A stretch of DNA of 64,000 nt from Ahaetulla prasina (Eukaryota; Chordata; Lepidosauria; Squamata; Colubridae), in the NCBI RefSeq assembly GCF_028640845.1, contig NC_080541.1:157488502-157552501 (forward strand), written 5' to 3'. Within the stretch, counting starts at the first letter, position 1, and the number at the start of each line of letters is the position of its first letter. Position numbers and translations under genes: made by a program. The notes under the pieces were generated by a model. The model was not told the DNA's origin, did no database searches, and saw only the letters and a list, made by a program, of their open reading frames with translations. Positions 33,263 to 45,444 of the stretch are shown one piece after another.

Positions 33263-34796
33263 ATTCAGTTAATTCCTTTAGTATAGTATTTCCTAATATA
33301 ACCAAAGTGAATTTGTTTTATGTAAAATAATTCCAGGTTGATGTATTTCTTATGACTTTTTAGTACATACTGCTTTTAAATATAAAGAAAAAAGTTTATT
33401 AAATCAACAAACATTGTAGTTGTTTCCCATTATGAATAGAAATACTTGATATTCTATCCTAGCATTGGTTTACCCAATCGTTGGGTGGGAACTAAATTTC
33501 TGTAATTTCTTTTCAAAGTCATATTATTCTCCCACTCTTTATTTTTGCTATTCTATAGGTTGACTTTTCTATGTTAAAAATACAAATACAACTATGTGTT
33601 TAATTATATTATAGCACTTATAGACTTTAGCAAGAATGATAAATAATATAAATTTATTATGCTTGTCATTCTGGTAATCTCTTCTTTTGTAATTCTTCAT
33701 CACTTGTCTAGGGTTGCTAGACACTTTCTCCTGAGGTGCTAAGCTACTTAACTAACTGTTTGCATCTATTAGGATTACTTTCTTGTTACTTGGTTGTCCA
33801 TCCCAAAGGTTAAGCTTGCTTGCTTGCTTCCTTCCTTCCCCCCTTATTTATTCATTCATTCATTCATTTAGTATTTCTTAACTACCATTTCCCTCAGTAT
33901 CTAAGAGTACTTATACAACAGTATCTAACAGGTTGTGAATCAAATCCATTCCTTTTGTTTTCTTCCAGACTATTATGCTAGAAAAAACTTAACGGACAGA
34001 CAAATAATTTAGTTGAAGAAATCTGAGTATTTCCCAGTACTTCATCTGGATTTAGTTATGAAAGAAAGGCAAAATAGAAAAGTAATAATTGAAAGCATTT
34101 TGATCAATAATTAAAATCCTGCTAATTTATAGATTGGAATCTTTGCATGGATACAGTTTTCAGAGATGTACTTATGTAACATTATCATCTTTGTACATCA
34201 TATTAAAAAATAAATTCTAGATGCCTTCAAATACTCTTCTTGCAGGTTGATGAAGCATGATTTACCCTGGGAAAAGAACTCATTACATTAGTACAGGGAT
34301 ATTTGTGTTCAGAGGGTTTTCAACTGTGTTCAGTCTTCTATGACTGTTCTCTCTGAACCTTGTCATTTTAACATTAGAGTGCTTCTCTATGAAGAATATT
34401 TATGCAGAATAGCCTTTTAACAGTGTCCTTTTTAAAAACTTCTATGCTAAGAATAGCCGTACTATGACAGAAATAAGATTACATTTCTTGGCTTTGCTGA
34501 AGGTAAGTTTGGTTTTGATACTTTATTTCCCTATTTTGATGTAAGAAGAATGTAGATTTATTAGTTAAGCCAATAGGTGCATGCTATTGTAGTGGAAATG
34601 TTTGATCACTTTGTCCAAAATTATTTATTGGGATAAAAGTTTCAGGGAAAGAGATAATAGTTTCTGTAATGGGGCAAGTTCTTTTTGGTGTTACAGTTGA
34701 GCTTGTAAATTTTCTTATCTGTCTGATGAGCCTTCTAAAACAGGTGCTCTTCTCATATGTTGGAATTAGCATTAGATTAGGATTAGATCCTCCCAT
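33263..34796. other. AT-rich intronic sequence with short microsatellites
   Basis: CTTG/CTTC units at about 33813-33838 and ATTC units at 33850-33869. Otherwise nothing recognised. Confidence 0.35.
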
Positions 34797-34800
34797 GCTA

Positions 34801-35290
34801 TGTTGTAATAGAAAACTTACGTCTTAAAGTGAGGAGACAAGACCATGAAGGATTTGAGAAACAAGAATTAATTTATTATTTGCGCAAATAGGACACAGAC
34901 TCACGTGGAAAACAAAGGTCTGAGTGTCGAGCAAGGCTCAAGCATAATCTTTTATACTTTTGGTTACAGACATTGCCATAAGCAAAAAGAAGAAGTTATC
35001 CTAATTGGTTAAAACAGACAAAAGCCCATATATGGACTATTCTTATCATACACCTTCCGGATACATATGTTGATACATACGTTACTCTTGATGCCCCCTC
35101 CTTTATCATATAGTTACTGGAACAGTACAAAGAACAGTAGAAATATTTCTGCACTTTCCCGAAAGCTTGCAACACCACATCCCTGCCCAATGGTATACTT
35201 CTGCTTTTTAAGTGACATGTTGACTTTTATCCAAGTTGATAATATCTGATCTTGGGGTTATCTATATTGGGGTTTCTCTTTCAGTGTAGC
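34801..35290 (-). mobile_element. Putative ERV-like LTR, minus orientation
   Basis: On the minus strand the order is CCAAT (TTAACCAATTAGG, near 35007), a TATA box (AGTATAAAAGATT, near 34953-34965), then AATAAA (near 34876), which fits U3-R. The left end would be TGTTGTAATAG at 34801. I could not find a matching right end or a duplication. Confidence 0.4.
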
Positions 35291-36720
35291 ATATCAGGCA
35301 ACAGTTTAATTATATACTGTGGATTACAATTCCTAAGTCACAAACCATCGTGGTGGTGATGTTGGCAATTATGTAGAATTGGAATGCCATATTGTGGGCA
35401 AGCATCAAATTGTAGAAAGCTTAGTTTCTACTAGAATAAAAAATAAGTAAAGTCTTCACTGCTTGATGGCCTTTTTATTTCGTTTACTTGATGATTTTAA
35501 GAGGTCCTGGTCCATGCATATGAGTATCCAAATGATATTTTAAATCATTTAAGGTCCGCCTTGTACAATCTTTTTATATAGTGATGAATAATATAGTTCT
35601 GGTTTATCCTGTGGCTTCACTTGTACTGGGTGGTACAGGAAACTAACTGGTTTTTCATCACTTATAATATGTCCTGATAGGATTTCTTGGACGTGCTTAG
35701 AATATTAAAAAGCAGCTGACTAGGAAATAATATAGCAATAATGCTGCACTTATTTTGGGGCTTGCAACGATAAATAGCCTCTGTGCTGTCGCTTTGCTGG
35801 TGGCAGACCAAAAGGCAATGAACTATATCTCTGAATGCCCTCTTTCTGTTGACTTTGATACAATGCAATATTTGTGCTTGTATCTAGACAGCCAGCAAGA
35901 TGATAATAAATGCAATGTCTCTCTGGCCAGCACACTTGAATTCTTGCAATGTTTATCCCAATAAGTAATGTGACAGTATGAGATGAGATTTGTGAAAGGC
36001 TTGTGGGTTTTCAGTAGAAATGACATTTTTCCAGTTCTCTTTAATTCTGACACGTAGCCTCAGTACTGAGGAAAGGAATTATATACTGTAGATCTCCAGA
36101 AATGACTGCATATAACTCCCAGTAATCCCACAGTAACTATACTGATTAAGGCCTCCAGGAATTATGATTCAGCAAGATTTGAAGGAGCACAGAATCTCTA
36201 TTTCTGACTTAAATCAAATCCTATTTTTATCCACCCAGAAAGGATCTTCTTTTCAATTTTTTTCCAGCTTATCCACTTCTGAATCAGTCCCTTATCTGTA
36301 GAGATATACATGATGCTTTATGAAAAAATACAATCAGATTTACTTGGTTTTTTAAATTATAATTTAGATTCCACTTCACAATAGGGCTCAAACTGGCATA
36401 GAATAAAAAGCAAGAATAACAACAATGCAGGAATAATGCAATAAAAATTATCCCTTGGTAAGAGCATTGTATTCTCTCATTCTGGCACAAGTGACAACTA
36501 TTCAATCTTCATAATCCACGCATGGCATGAAAATGCAATTATGACAGCAGAGGCATAGCACTCATTCAGCTAGGAAACAAGGAAATAATCTAAAACCAAT
36601 TTAAACTGAGTTTGCATATGTTAAATATGACACCAAATCTGCAGCCGTCAAGTCTCCCTGATGAGGGCATTCCAGAGCTAGAACCCAGAAGATCACCATG
36701 AAAAACTCCCTGCTATTTAC
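35291..36720. other. Intronic sequence, nothing recognised
   Basis: Short frames on both strands at 35.6-36.1 kb have no family features. Confidence 0.35.
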
Positions 36721-36728
36721 CTATGTAT

Positions 36729-36869
36729 CAGTAGTGGGTTCTACTTACCTTCGCTACCGATTCGGAACTGTGAGCATGTTCATTCACAGTGCTTCTGCGC
36801 ATGCCGTGATGACATCCAGGCGGGCCGAGCCTCCTGCTACTGTTGTGAACCGGTAGAAACCCACCACTG
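36729..36869. mobile_element. hAT-type MITE, 141 bp, TSD CTATGTAT
   Basis: The ends CAGTAGTGGGTTCTAC and GTAGAAACCCACCACTG are inverted repeats. An exact duplication CTATGTAT lies at 36721-36728 and 36870-36877. It includes GCGCATGCCGTGATGACATC and a GAACCGG motif near the right end. Non-coding. Confidence 0.92.
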
Positions 36870-37303
36870 CTATGTATAGAGCTAACCATGGGAGATCCCA
36901 TGCTGAAGCATGTCCAGTTTTAAGTCTAGAAGATAGCCAGGATAGGAAGATCATTGGTGACTTTCCTTTGTGTAGAGTGGTTCCAGAAAATGCTTCAGAT
37001 CAGGTTGATAAAATACAGAAAATGGGGATACTTTTATTAAGTTACCAAAAATCAAGAAATCCTCTTGATAAATATTTTAGTACAAGAATAACAGTGTATA
37101 CTAGTTTCAGGCTAAGCCTTTGCGATTAGCTACCAAGTCCTATTTAAATTTTGTCAAAAGAATCTAGATGCATATTATGCATTATTGATTATTTTAGTTG
37201 GTTATTTTATTTAATACATAATATAAACTCCATCATGTATTATTAATCTTGAATACTAGAATTCTGTGCACTAATGATCTTGGAAAATTGCATCAAAAAA
37301 AGT

Positions 37304-37901
37304 TGTTGTTGTCTACCAGCAGCCTGTGGAGCTGGCAGCAGAGTCGGACAGTGAGGAGGCTGGGGAGGACAATGGACCAGTCCTGGAGTCAAGAAGGCCC
37401 GATGAGGGTTCTGTGTCAGAGGCAGAGATGGGGCCAGGGCCATCTGGGAGCGATGCACAGACTCTGGAGCCTCCAGAGGCGGACAGCAGAGAGGCAGAGG
37501 AACAGGAGGAGCCTGTTCCTAGTGCACACATGCGAAGAACTGCCAGAAGGGAAGAGCAACTAAAGCAAAAAGGATGACTTAGGAGTAAGGCCAGGAGATG
37601 ATTGGCCCCTCCCATAAGGTTTAAAAGAGCAACAACAGCTCTTGGGCTCTTTGTAGGAAAGCAGCATTGCTACATTGGTTTCTAGTCAGCATCTCTTATT
37701 TTTGAACTTTGTGGCTTTGCCAAGAAAAGCCTTTGGCAGGTTGCTAAAGGAGACAAAAGTTTGTGACACCGCTGAAGGACTTTGTTTTGGACTTAATTTG
37801 GACTAAGCTGAGAATAAAGTAATTCCCAGCTGTTCTAATAAAATACGTTTGTTTAGGACTGATGGTGTCTGGTAATAACTACTTGGGCCTAGGTCACAAC
37901 A
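37304..37901 (+). mobile_element. Solo LTR B (598 bp), TSD AAAGT
   Basis: It starts TGTTGTTGTC and ends GTCACAACA. The duplication AAAGT lies at 37299-37303 and 37902-37906. Orientation is set by TTTAAAAG (near 37619) and AATAAA (37813-37818). The U3 stays open from the LTR edge to the TGA near 37577, acidic and Pro/Ser-rich with a basic end (RRTARREEQ). The same U3 organisation occurs in LTRs A and C. Confidence 0.85.
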
Positions 37902-37906
37902 AAAGT

Positions 37907-38855
37907 ATGTCATCTTTCCGCCCCCCCACCCATCTTCCCAAAACTTCTGAAACAGTTGGAAGGATTGGAAGGATGAAGGGAAATGTATTATCAAAGAAAA
38001 CTGTGTTTCATTTTACAATACACATAAGTAAAAAAATGCTTATGTAGCTACAAGGAATGGTAAGCATTATTTCTCTTTATATAATGTATGTATGAATGTA
38101 TGTCACTTATGTATATATGTTTCCTCCCATCCTTACCTTGGTAATAGTCGCTAGTGACACATCCCATATAAAAGAGATCTGAACTGATCTCTCCCATAAG
38201 AATTTTTGAATTAGATATTGATTCAACTGATAGAACTGATATTAGCATAAATGTTACATGCATTCTGCATAGTCTGATATATCAGACTATGGTTAAATTA
38301 AATTGATTGTGCTTGATTTGATATCTAAATTGTCTAATAAATTAGAATCACACGAAGCACAATACAATCCATTGATTCTGCAATTATAATTTGTTCTCTC
38401 TAAGGTGAAAATGTAGCTTCCAAAGGATACTGCACTTAGACTCACATGACCAGAAGATAGAAAATGAAACAAAACATACAGCTTAAAGCTCGATTGCTGT
38501 AGATTTTAAATGTGGCTTGTTCAAGTAAGCTCATAAGTGGCACATCTACAATATTACTTCTGATGATGTCATATATATTTATTTATAAAGATAAAACTAT
38601 AAATTTGTATATAAAATATGTTATGGTTTGTGAATATTTTCTAAGTTTCGATAACTCTTGTTTTACAAATAATAGCATTTATCAATTATTTTTTGCAAAG
38701 CAAAATAAATTAAATGCTTTCAGATTTTGTAGTCTATTAACTAATACTTGTGAGTATCAGTTAATAGACTGATTAACTGATCAGTCTATAAATCTAATGA
38801 TTGTATTGATAGAATAATAGAAATTATACTTTAGTTACATACTAACTACCTAGGA
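37907..38855. other. AT-rich intronic sequence with two hairpins
   Basis: No element recognised. It contains a perfect 24-nt palindrome at 38268-38291 and a 40-nt hairpin at 38731-38770. Confidence 0.4.
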
Positions 38856-38857
38856 TA

Positions 38858-39251
38858 CAGGTAGTCCTCGACTTGCAACAGTTCATTTAGTGACCATTCA
38901 AAGTTATAACAGCACTGAAAATATTGACATATGACCATTTTTCAGACTTATGACTGTTACAGCATTCCCATGGTCACATGATTAACATTTGGATGCTTGA
39001 CAACTGACTCATACTTATGACGGTTGCAGTGTTCCAGAGTTATGTGATCCCCTTTTGCGACCCTCTGGGAAGCAGTCAGTGGATAAACCAGATTCACTTA
39101 ACAACTATGTTACTAATTTAACAACTGCAGTGATTCACTTAACAAATATGGCAAGAAAAGTCATAAACTGGGGCAAAACTCACTTAAGAAATTTCTCACT
39201 TAGCAACATAAATTGTGGGTTCAATTGTGGTCATAAGTTGAGGAATTTCTG
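38858..39251 (+). mobile_element. TA-flanked MITE copy 6, full length (394 bp)
   Basis: It is a clear representative of the family: left end CAGGTAGTCCTCGACTTGC, right end GTCATAAGTTGAGGAATTTCTG, TA on both sides. Landmarks CATTTAGTGACCATTCAAAG, GTGATCCCCTTTTGCGACC, AACTGCAGTGATTCACTTAA and TCACTTAGCAACATAAATTG appear in order. No coding capacity. Confidence 0.9.
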
Positions 39252-39253
39252 TA

Positions 39254-41138
39254 TTTATGTCCTGGGATTTTTTCTTAAACAATTAGGCATAGGGGCAATC
39301 TACCAGTGTTTTAGCCACTAGCTAATTTCTGTCAGTTCTCCCAATCTGTTTTTTCAATCATGCCTTAGATGCTAGATAGAAGTCAACTTTAAAACAAACT
39401 GGTCACTGTGCCAATCTTCAAAATGAACTTGCTTTAAGGCGGTTTTATTCAAATTGGGCAAAGATATATCCAAACTTATTTTCAGTCTGCTTTTATCTTT
39501 GTTAATCATGCCATGTTAATGAGCATAAAGGTGCAGCGTTGTACTGTGTATCGAGACAGTAAACATACTGTGTTTGCTTGAAGAGCAAAGAACCAGAGAA
39601 AGGCAATATATTGAAACCTCTCCAGTATTGTAAGTTACAGGCTATGAAGATTTAATGGATACTAGACTTGTGCTTTAATTAAAGAGTTGAAATCTTCAGA
39701 TGTTTAATTAAAAGCCAATTCTGAAAAAAAAAGTTCTTTTGCAACTCAATAAATGGCAAGAATGCACCTTCATTGCAGAGCCCATAAATGCCTCCTTATT
39801 TAATTATCTAATAAATTATTTTTACTATTAAAATTAATTGTAAATTAGCTGTTCCTTTTGCTTTACAGGTATTTTATTAAATTCTCTTTACCTGCTGGAA
39901 ATACATGAGAGAGGGCTACTCTGTCAATTGGGAAGTGGCCTTCTTCTGAATTATGTAAGCCTCTGTAAAAAAAGGGAGGTCCCAAACACATTTCTGTGAT
40001 GTGATTGGGACCAATACCAACATAGAAAAAAAGGGGGTATGAGTGGTGGCCTTAATCCTATTGTTCATAACTTCTTAGCATTCTATCATGTGGCTGTTGC
40101 AAACAACTCTTTGTTCCCGTAAGCTGCCAAAAGGAAGGCTTCCCGATAGGTAACAGAAAGAGGAGCTGTTGAGTTTGCCAAAAAGGAAAAAAGAGAAAAA
40201 ACTTAAAAATCAGGAGAATTCTGGGAAACCAAAAGGGAACATAGATGGAAAGTGATAATTGCAACCTATAATGGACAACAGCACCATGGCTGGTCATCCT
40301 GACTTGGACTGGGCAGTATTGTTCTGTTCAAAGGGAAATCACAGGAAGACTCTGAGGGATGGTAGAGTAGGGCATGATTCAGAGAAAAACAATGAATACT
40401 GATCAATAGAACTGAATCTACTCAGGAGAGTAGGTGCTAGAAGACAGAAAAGAGACAGACCATGTTCTATGATTTAATGATTGAGACAAAGTGAGCTTTA
40501 AGAATAATTAAAGATAGTTTTTTTTGTCCTATTCTTAACTCTAAAATAGAAGTAGAGTCTTTAGAAATAGAGCAATATACATCCATGTTAAACTAATATT
40601 ACAGAATGCAAACATATGCCACTAGAACATTTAAGCTATAGAAAATTCAATAAAGAAAAAGCTCCATTTTAAATATCAAGCCTCTTCAATTCTACCAGAT
40701 GGGCAGAGGATGGAGGGAACAATGGAGTGCAATTATCAAGTTGTAAATTACACTTGCAAAGTTAAGCTGGGGAGTGCTGCTTGTTTTGCTTAGTGTTAAT
40801 AAACCAGGAAAAATAGAGGTGCACGTGCTTTCTATCAAATCCTGAGAATTTACAAAAATCCATGTGAAATTATACTTTGTCCATACTTCAACCATAGGAA
40901 GAGGCAATTAAAACGAAACAAAAGTAGGTTGTATGGAGAAGCATAATTTCTACATTGCCACAATAGGATTTCATCTATGTCTCAGAAGCTGGAGAGAATG
41001 CTTAATATACTGGGAGACAATTCACACAACACATCTAATTGGAAGGGCTTAGTTTAGCTTAGTTAACTTGATTAGAGTATTTTCATTAGCTTACTTTTGA
41101 TCCTGATAGGTAAGTAAATAATAAATGTTAATAGGATG
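39254..41138. other. Intronic sequence; possible conserved non-coding part at 39.47-39.72 kb
   Basis: No repeats recognised. The interval 39470-39720 has unique word content with several TAAT/ATTA sites. No gene is seen. Confidence 0.3.
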
Positions 41139-41146
41139 AATTAAAA

Positions 41147-41313
41147 CAGTGGCCCCCAACCTTTCCAGCACTGTGGACTGGTAGCAGTGGTGTGGGAGGG
41201 TGGGGGGCAAGAGGTCATGGTTTACATACATGCCCACTGCTTGCACAATCAATCCAGTTCCCAAAGGGTTGTGGACCACTACTGGGCTGCAGACTGGGGG
41301 CTGGGAACTCCTG
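41147..41313. mobile_element. hAT-type MITE, 167 bp, TSD AATTAAAA
   Basis: The ends CAGTGGCCCCCAACCTTTCC and GGGGGCTGGGAACTCCTG are imperfect inverted repeats. An exact 8-bp duplication AATTAAAA lies at 41139-41146 and 41314-41321. Confidence 0.9.
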
Positions 41314-41321
41314 AATTAAAA

Positions 41322-42213
41322 CATTAATGAACTATTATCACAAAAAACATGGTGTGTAGAAATGTTGGTTGTTAGTGGAGATTCTGGTTTGTTATATGCA
41401 TGAGAAAGGCTGGGTTTGTACTCTGCAACCACTGTGATGATAGTTGCCCCCCTAGTTGCCCCTCCAGAAGAGCAGGACATGAGAAGATAAGGACATTTAC
41501 TGCAACCCTTGAATGCCACAAAGACCAGAAAGTGCTTTGATAAGACTGAAAGATGCACCAGGCTATAGCTGACATCAAAGCTGGGGATCAAAGAAGAATT
41601 GATAACATTGGATCCAGGACTGGGCCTTTGAGCTAGAGCTGAGGCCAAAGGCAATCCATAGTACGTTGTAGTTGACAGGGTTGGTGGTAAAGGTGGCAGC
41701 AGAGTCTGTGGAAGCCATCTGAGCTGGCTAAGGATGCCAAGCTTCAGTAGTGAGACAGCTGATTTATTAAGGTCTTCTTTGATACAGCTGATACCTTAAC
41801 CCCTGGAATACTTTATGTTCAGTGGGGAGGGCTGCTTTGGAGGAGAACAGGAAGTGTTTGGGTGGTGCTTAATAGCACCATGCTAGGAAGTGTCTGGTAT
41901 TTAAGGTGTTACTTTGTGATTTGGAGGTTTCATATGGATGCCAGTGACTGTCCTCCATGCTGTGCTCTAGATTTAACCCTTCTGGGGACTGTTACCCACT
42001 TGTAGATTGTGGTATCCTTTCTGTTCTATTCTTTTCACAACTGTTCAGAGTTGTGATCTTTTTTACTATATGAAGTTGTTGGGGAGCATTTTGGGATGAC
42101 TGGCTGGGTTTTCAGGGCTACCTACTATGGAAGCCTGCTTCTTCAAAGACCACTGCTGAGTGCTTATTGCAGGAATAATTGGAGGTGGCTGGGTACTCAG
42201 TGAAGTGTGAATT
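41322..42213. other. Unclassified mid-GC sequence
   Basis: This is richer in GC than typical intron here and has repeat-like words, but no terminal structure or duplication was found. It could be an old LTR or LINE remnant. No gene-like frame. Confidence 0.3.
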
Positions 42214-42221
42214 AACTAGGG

Positions 42222-42626
42222 CCTATGGCGAACCTATGGCATGTATGCCCAAAGTAGCACACAGAGCCATGTTGCCTGGCATGTGTGGTGTCACCCGTAC
42301 CTTTTCTGGGTTTCTGGCATGAATGCGCATATGATGATCAGCTGGCCTTTTTGCATGCGGCAGTACCAGAAACTGGAAGAGCTGATCTTCCATTTTCCTG
42401 TGTGAGCATGCGTGCCAGCCAGCTGATTGATGCACGCGAATGCGTGCCAGTAACGTGGAAGAGTAGCTGGCTGAAACCAGAAGTTCAGAAGCCGAAATCG
42501 GAAGTTCCTTTTCAGGCGTACATATGTGCCCTGGGCAGCTCCATTTCCTGTTTGTGGCCCAGACGTGTACGAAGTGCGTGCATGCGCATGCTCCCTTTTC
42601 GGCACTGAAAAGGTTTACCATCACTG
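42222..42626. mobile_element. hAT-type element, 405 bp, TSD AACTAGGG/AACTAAGG
   Basis: The left end CCTATGGCGAACCTATGGC and right end AAAAGGTTTACCATCACTG are a diverged CAGTGGTGGCGAACC-type pair. The 8-bp flanks agree at 7 of 8 (42214-42221, 42627-42634). The interior is rich in CATGCGC/TGCGTGCC words. The open frames across it on both strands come from GC content, not genes. Confidence 0.82.
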
Positions 42627-42639
42627 AACTAAGGCCATA

Positions 42640-43260
42640 TGAGCCTGAGGATCTTTCTCTTGGAACTATACCCAGGTTGCCTCTTGCAACAATCAAGGAA
42701 TGTATGTGGATATTGTCTTCCATGAATCCTAAAAATGTGTCAGAGTGTCTTCTCTACATATAACCAGATGTGAGGATCTCTGATTGAAATTGAGCTGGTC
42801 TACCACTCTCCCTGATGTCCAGGATCATCCTTGCCTTAGCTGCTAGATTCCATTGCTGGGCTGGAATAGAGACCTTAAGTCAGGTAGCCCTCAGGGGGTT
42901 TCAATTTTCCACCTGACCTCATTGAGTCTGGAACAATTCAGGAATGGGTGACGTCTATGGTAACCATAGACTCCTCTCAAGCCATCATTACTGGTGTCTG
43001 CCTATTAGATTTTTTGTTATTGTTTTGTTTCAGGACGATTGCAATGTGATCTTGTATTGGAGGGCCATAGCAATTTGTTGCCATGGACAGATTGTTTTTT
43101 AATTACTTTTCAACTCAAGGACAGGATTGTTCAGTTGTTCTGATGGATACTGATCTTCTATATTTTATAGTGTTTAGAATATTTTTGTTTTGTACATTGT
43201 GAACCACCTAGTCACTTTGGGATTGGGAAACATCTGTAATCTAATGAAATAAATGAACTA
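42640..43260 (+). repeat. Probable LINE 3' region (CR1 order)
   Basis: The end GTGAACCACCTAGTCACTTTGGG, then ATCTGTAATCTAATGAAATAAATG, resembles the 3' terminus of squamate CR1-order LINEs. The upstream 400 bp is GC-balanced and probably belongs to the same element, but no RT motif could be read. Confidence 0.45.
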
Positions 43261-43760
43261 TAATAGTTGATTTAATTGAATAACAAATTATTTCTAGAAT
43301 AAATATTTACTAAAATACAAATATCTAAAAGATGTGATATTCTTTTTAAAGAATAGACTAAAGTGTAATGGCAGCATAGCGAATGAAGGGAAGTAAATAG
43401 CAGTGAATGAAGTGATTAAAATATTCCATTGAAAACTAATAATATGGTAGGCTGCAGGCTTTGTTAATTTTATTTTAGTAGTTTTCAGCCATATATACAG
43501 TATATTTTGAAAATGTATATATTTTGAAATATTTTGAAAAGCATTAAAAGCCATTGAGAAATAATAATTTTCACAATACAGCAGTTAATAATGGTGCCTT
43601 TTAGGTTATTGAGGGAGGAATAGAAATCTTACAGATTTCATATTCACAGTCATTGTATTGAGTAAATACAATTTTGCTTGCATCCAGTTGATTAAGCTTT
43701 TTAAAAATCTCATTCATTCCTTAAAATATTATTCTGATTAGCTTGTATGCTCACTTATTT
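43261..43760. other. AT-rich intronic sequence
   Basis: Nothing recognised. Confidence 0.35.
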
Positions 43761-43763
43761 TAA

Positions 43764-44043
43764 AATGGGCCCGTTTTTGGCCTCCCAAATCCCCCATGCG
43801 TCACATTTTTGCCGGCCCCAGCCCCCAGGAACACTCTGCAGGCTTCCCAAACCCTTTGCGCATCCTGTTTTTGTGAAAAACGGGCCCATTTTTTTGCAAA
43901 AATGGGATGTGCAGAGGATGTGGGAGGCCTGCAGAGTGCTCCTGGAAGCCGGGGTGGGCAAAAACTATTTCTTTTCTTGGTTTTCTCTTCGAAATCTTGG
44001 TGCGTCTTATACTAAATTGCATCTTATAGTCCGAAAAATACGG
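43764..44043. mobile_element. Truncated TA-flanked DNA element with internal foldback
   Basis: The right end CTTATAGTCCGAAAAATACGG is followed by TA and is the reverse of a CCGTATTTTTCGGACTATAAG-type terminus. The left terminus is absent. The interior contains inverted pairs: AAAATGGGCCCGTTTTT with AAAAACGGGCCCATTTTT, and CAGGAACACTCTGCAGGC with GCCTGCAGAGTGCTCCTGG. Confidence 0.7.
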
Positions 44044-44228
44044 TATTTGATTTTGAATATTAAGACATTAAAAATAATTTTAAAAAATAAATGCATTTTT
44101 ATGGGAAAGAAAAATTATTTGTGATATTGGAGACATATTGCACCATTACTGTTCATAATGTTAATTGGGTCTGCTGCCCCAACAGCAGGTATATGGTAGA
44201 ACGTCAAGTCTGAATAAAACACTCTCTT

Positions 44229-44772
44229 TGTTCTGTCCCCTCCCGGCCTCAGCCACGTGAGCTGGCTAAACGGGCCAGTAATTGAGTTCACGGCTGCTAT
44301 CAGTCCTGGCAGGGAATCTGCAGCTGCCTGCCAAAGTCTCCCTTATCTTGGGGTTGCCGGGCAACCAAGAAGTCAGCAGTCCAGGCGGAATGTTCAGCTC
44401 ACTTCTCCACAAGTCAAATAGTTCAGCTCAATTTTTGCTCATCACGGAGCAGAAGAGCAGCCAGGGCTGCTTTTATACTCTGTGGGGTGTGGTTCCGTGA
44501 CTCAGCACTCTCTAGGCCTGCCCCACCCCTTCCTTTGTGTAGCCGCCTCTCGTATCTCCGAAACCTGGCCTGATTGCCAGCAGCCAGGTCTGGAGGCATG
44601 ACCTGGGGGTGGGGAAGAGTCAGGGGACGGAGGCCTCGTTATCTCCTCCACCTGGCCTGCCTCTGGCTCCTGGAGCTGAGCCAGAGGAGCCAGTGCTCCA
44701 GAGGTAAGTCCTGCTGGCCTTTCCCCCTCACTTTCTGGCAGGGGGCCCGGCTCGGGGGGTGCAGACACAACA
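44229..44772 (-). mobile_element. Solo LTR C (544 bp), TSD CTCTT
   Basis: It starts TGTTCTGTCCC and ends AGACACAACA. The duplication CTCTT is exact (44224-44228, 44773-44777). On the minus strand GAGTATAAAAGC (44469-44480) is a canonical TATA box. It shares GGGGTGTGGTTCCGTGACTC and AGGCCTGCCCC with LTR A and the U3 open-frame layout with A and B. The minus frame across the U3 continues to TGA near 44502. Confidence 0.85.
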
Positions 44773-45444
44773 CTCTTGTGCAGTTCATCTGTGGACATGG
44801 AGGTGGCTCTGCAGTCCCAGTCCCCATGGACACTCAATTATCTATGATAATATGTATCGATTCTGGAGCAGTACAAATGCCTATGGATTTGATTTAAAAC
44901 TTATTAACAGTGCAAGTATGCTCACCTTCCATCAGGAGGAAAATATATCGAAGGAAAAAATGCTGCTCTCACAGCTCACCTTTTATTGTGCTTCAGCTGC
45001 CTAAAGATGTGTGAAAGCCAAGTTTCTCCAATAAGCTGAAAAGACCCTACATGGCACTCTCACATTTTCCATACTTAAATGTAATTTAAAACGGATATCT
45101 TTTGACCTTATCTATGAGCTTTCTTCCTCAGTTTCTTGTATCTTGGGAGTATATCTGGGCACCGGTAATAAAGATTTGAACAGTAGTGTATCCCAGTGTC
45201 ATAATATTTGAATAATATAAGCCGTAATAGGTCACCGGATGGATCTCTTAATGGATGACAACAGTCATGGATGACATAAGAGGTAATCCAGACATTGATT
45301 TAGAAAAAAAAATCCATTTTGATATAAGTTCACAAGAATGGCATAGAAGAAATAAAAAAAATTTAAGGAAACAAACTAAGTATATGAAACAATCTAATGA
45401 CTGGAAAAAATATTGCTCGTGTAAGAGAGACAATTATTCTAGGA

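Noticed and set aside
32815..33330. 171-codon plus frame with repeated LYSS/YTRV words
   Set aside because: The repeats are the CGGCTTATACTCGAG iterations of a DNA element.
37326..37577. Acidic 83-codon plus frame as a host gene
   Set aside because: It lies inside the U3 of a solo LTR with target duplications, and the equivalent region is open in two sister LTRs, so it is transposon sequence.
42223..42723. 166-codon minus frame
   Set aside because: Runs across a GC-rich hAT element and flank; no domain and no promoter.
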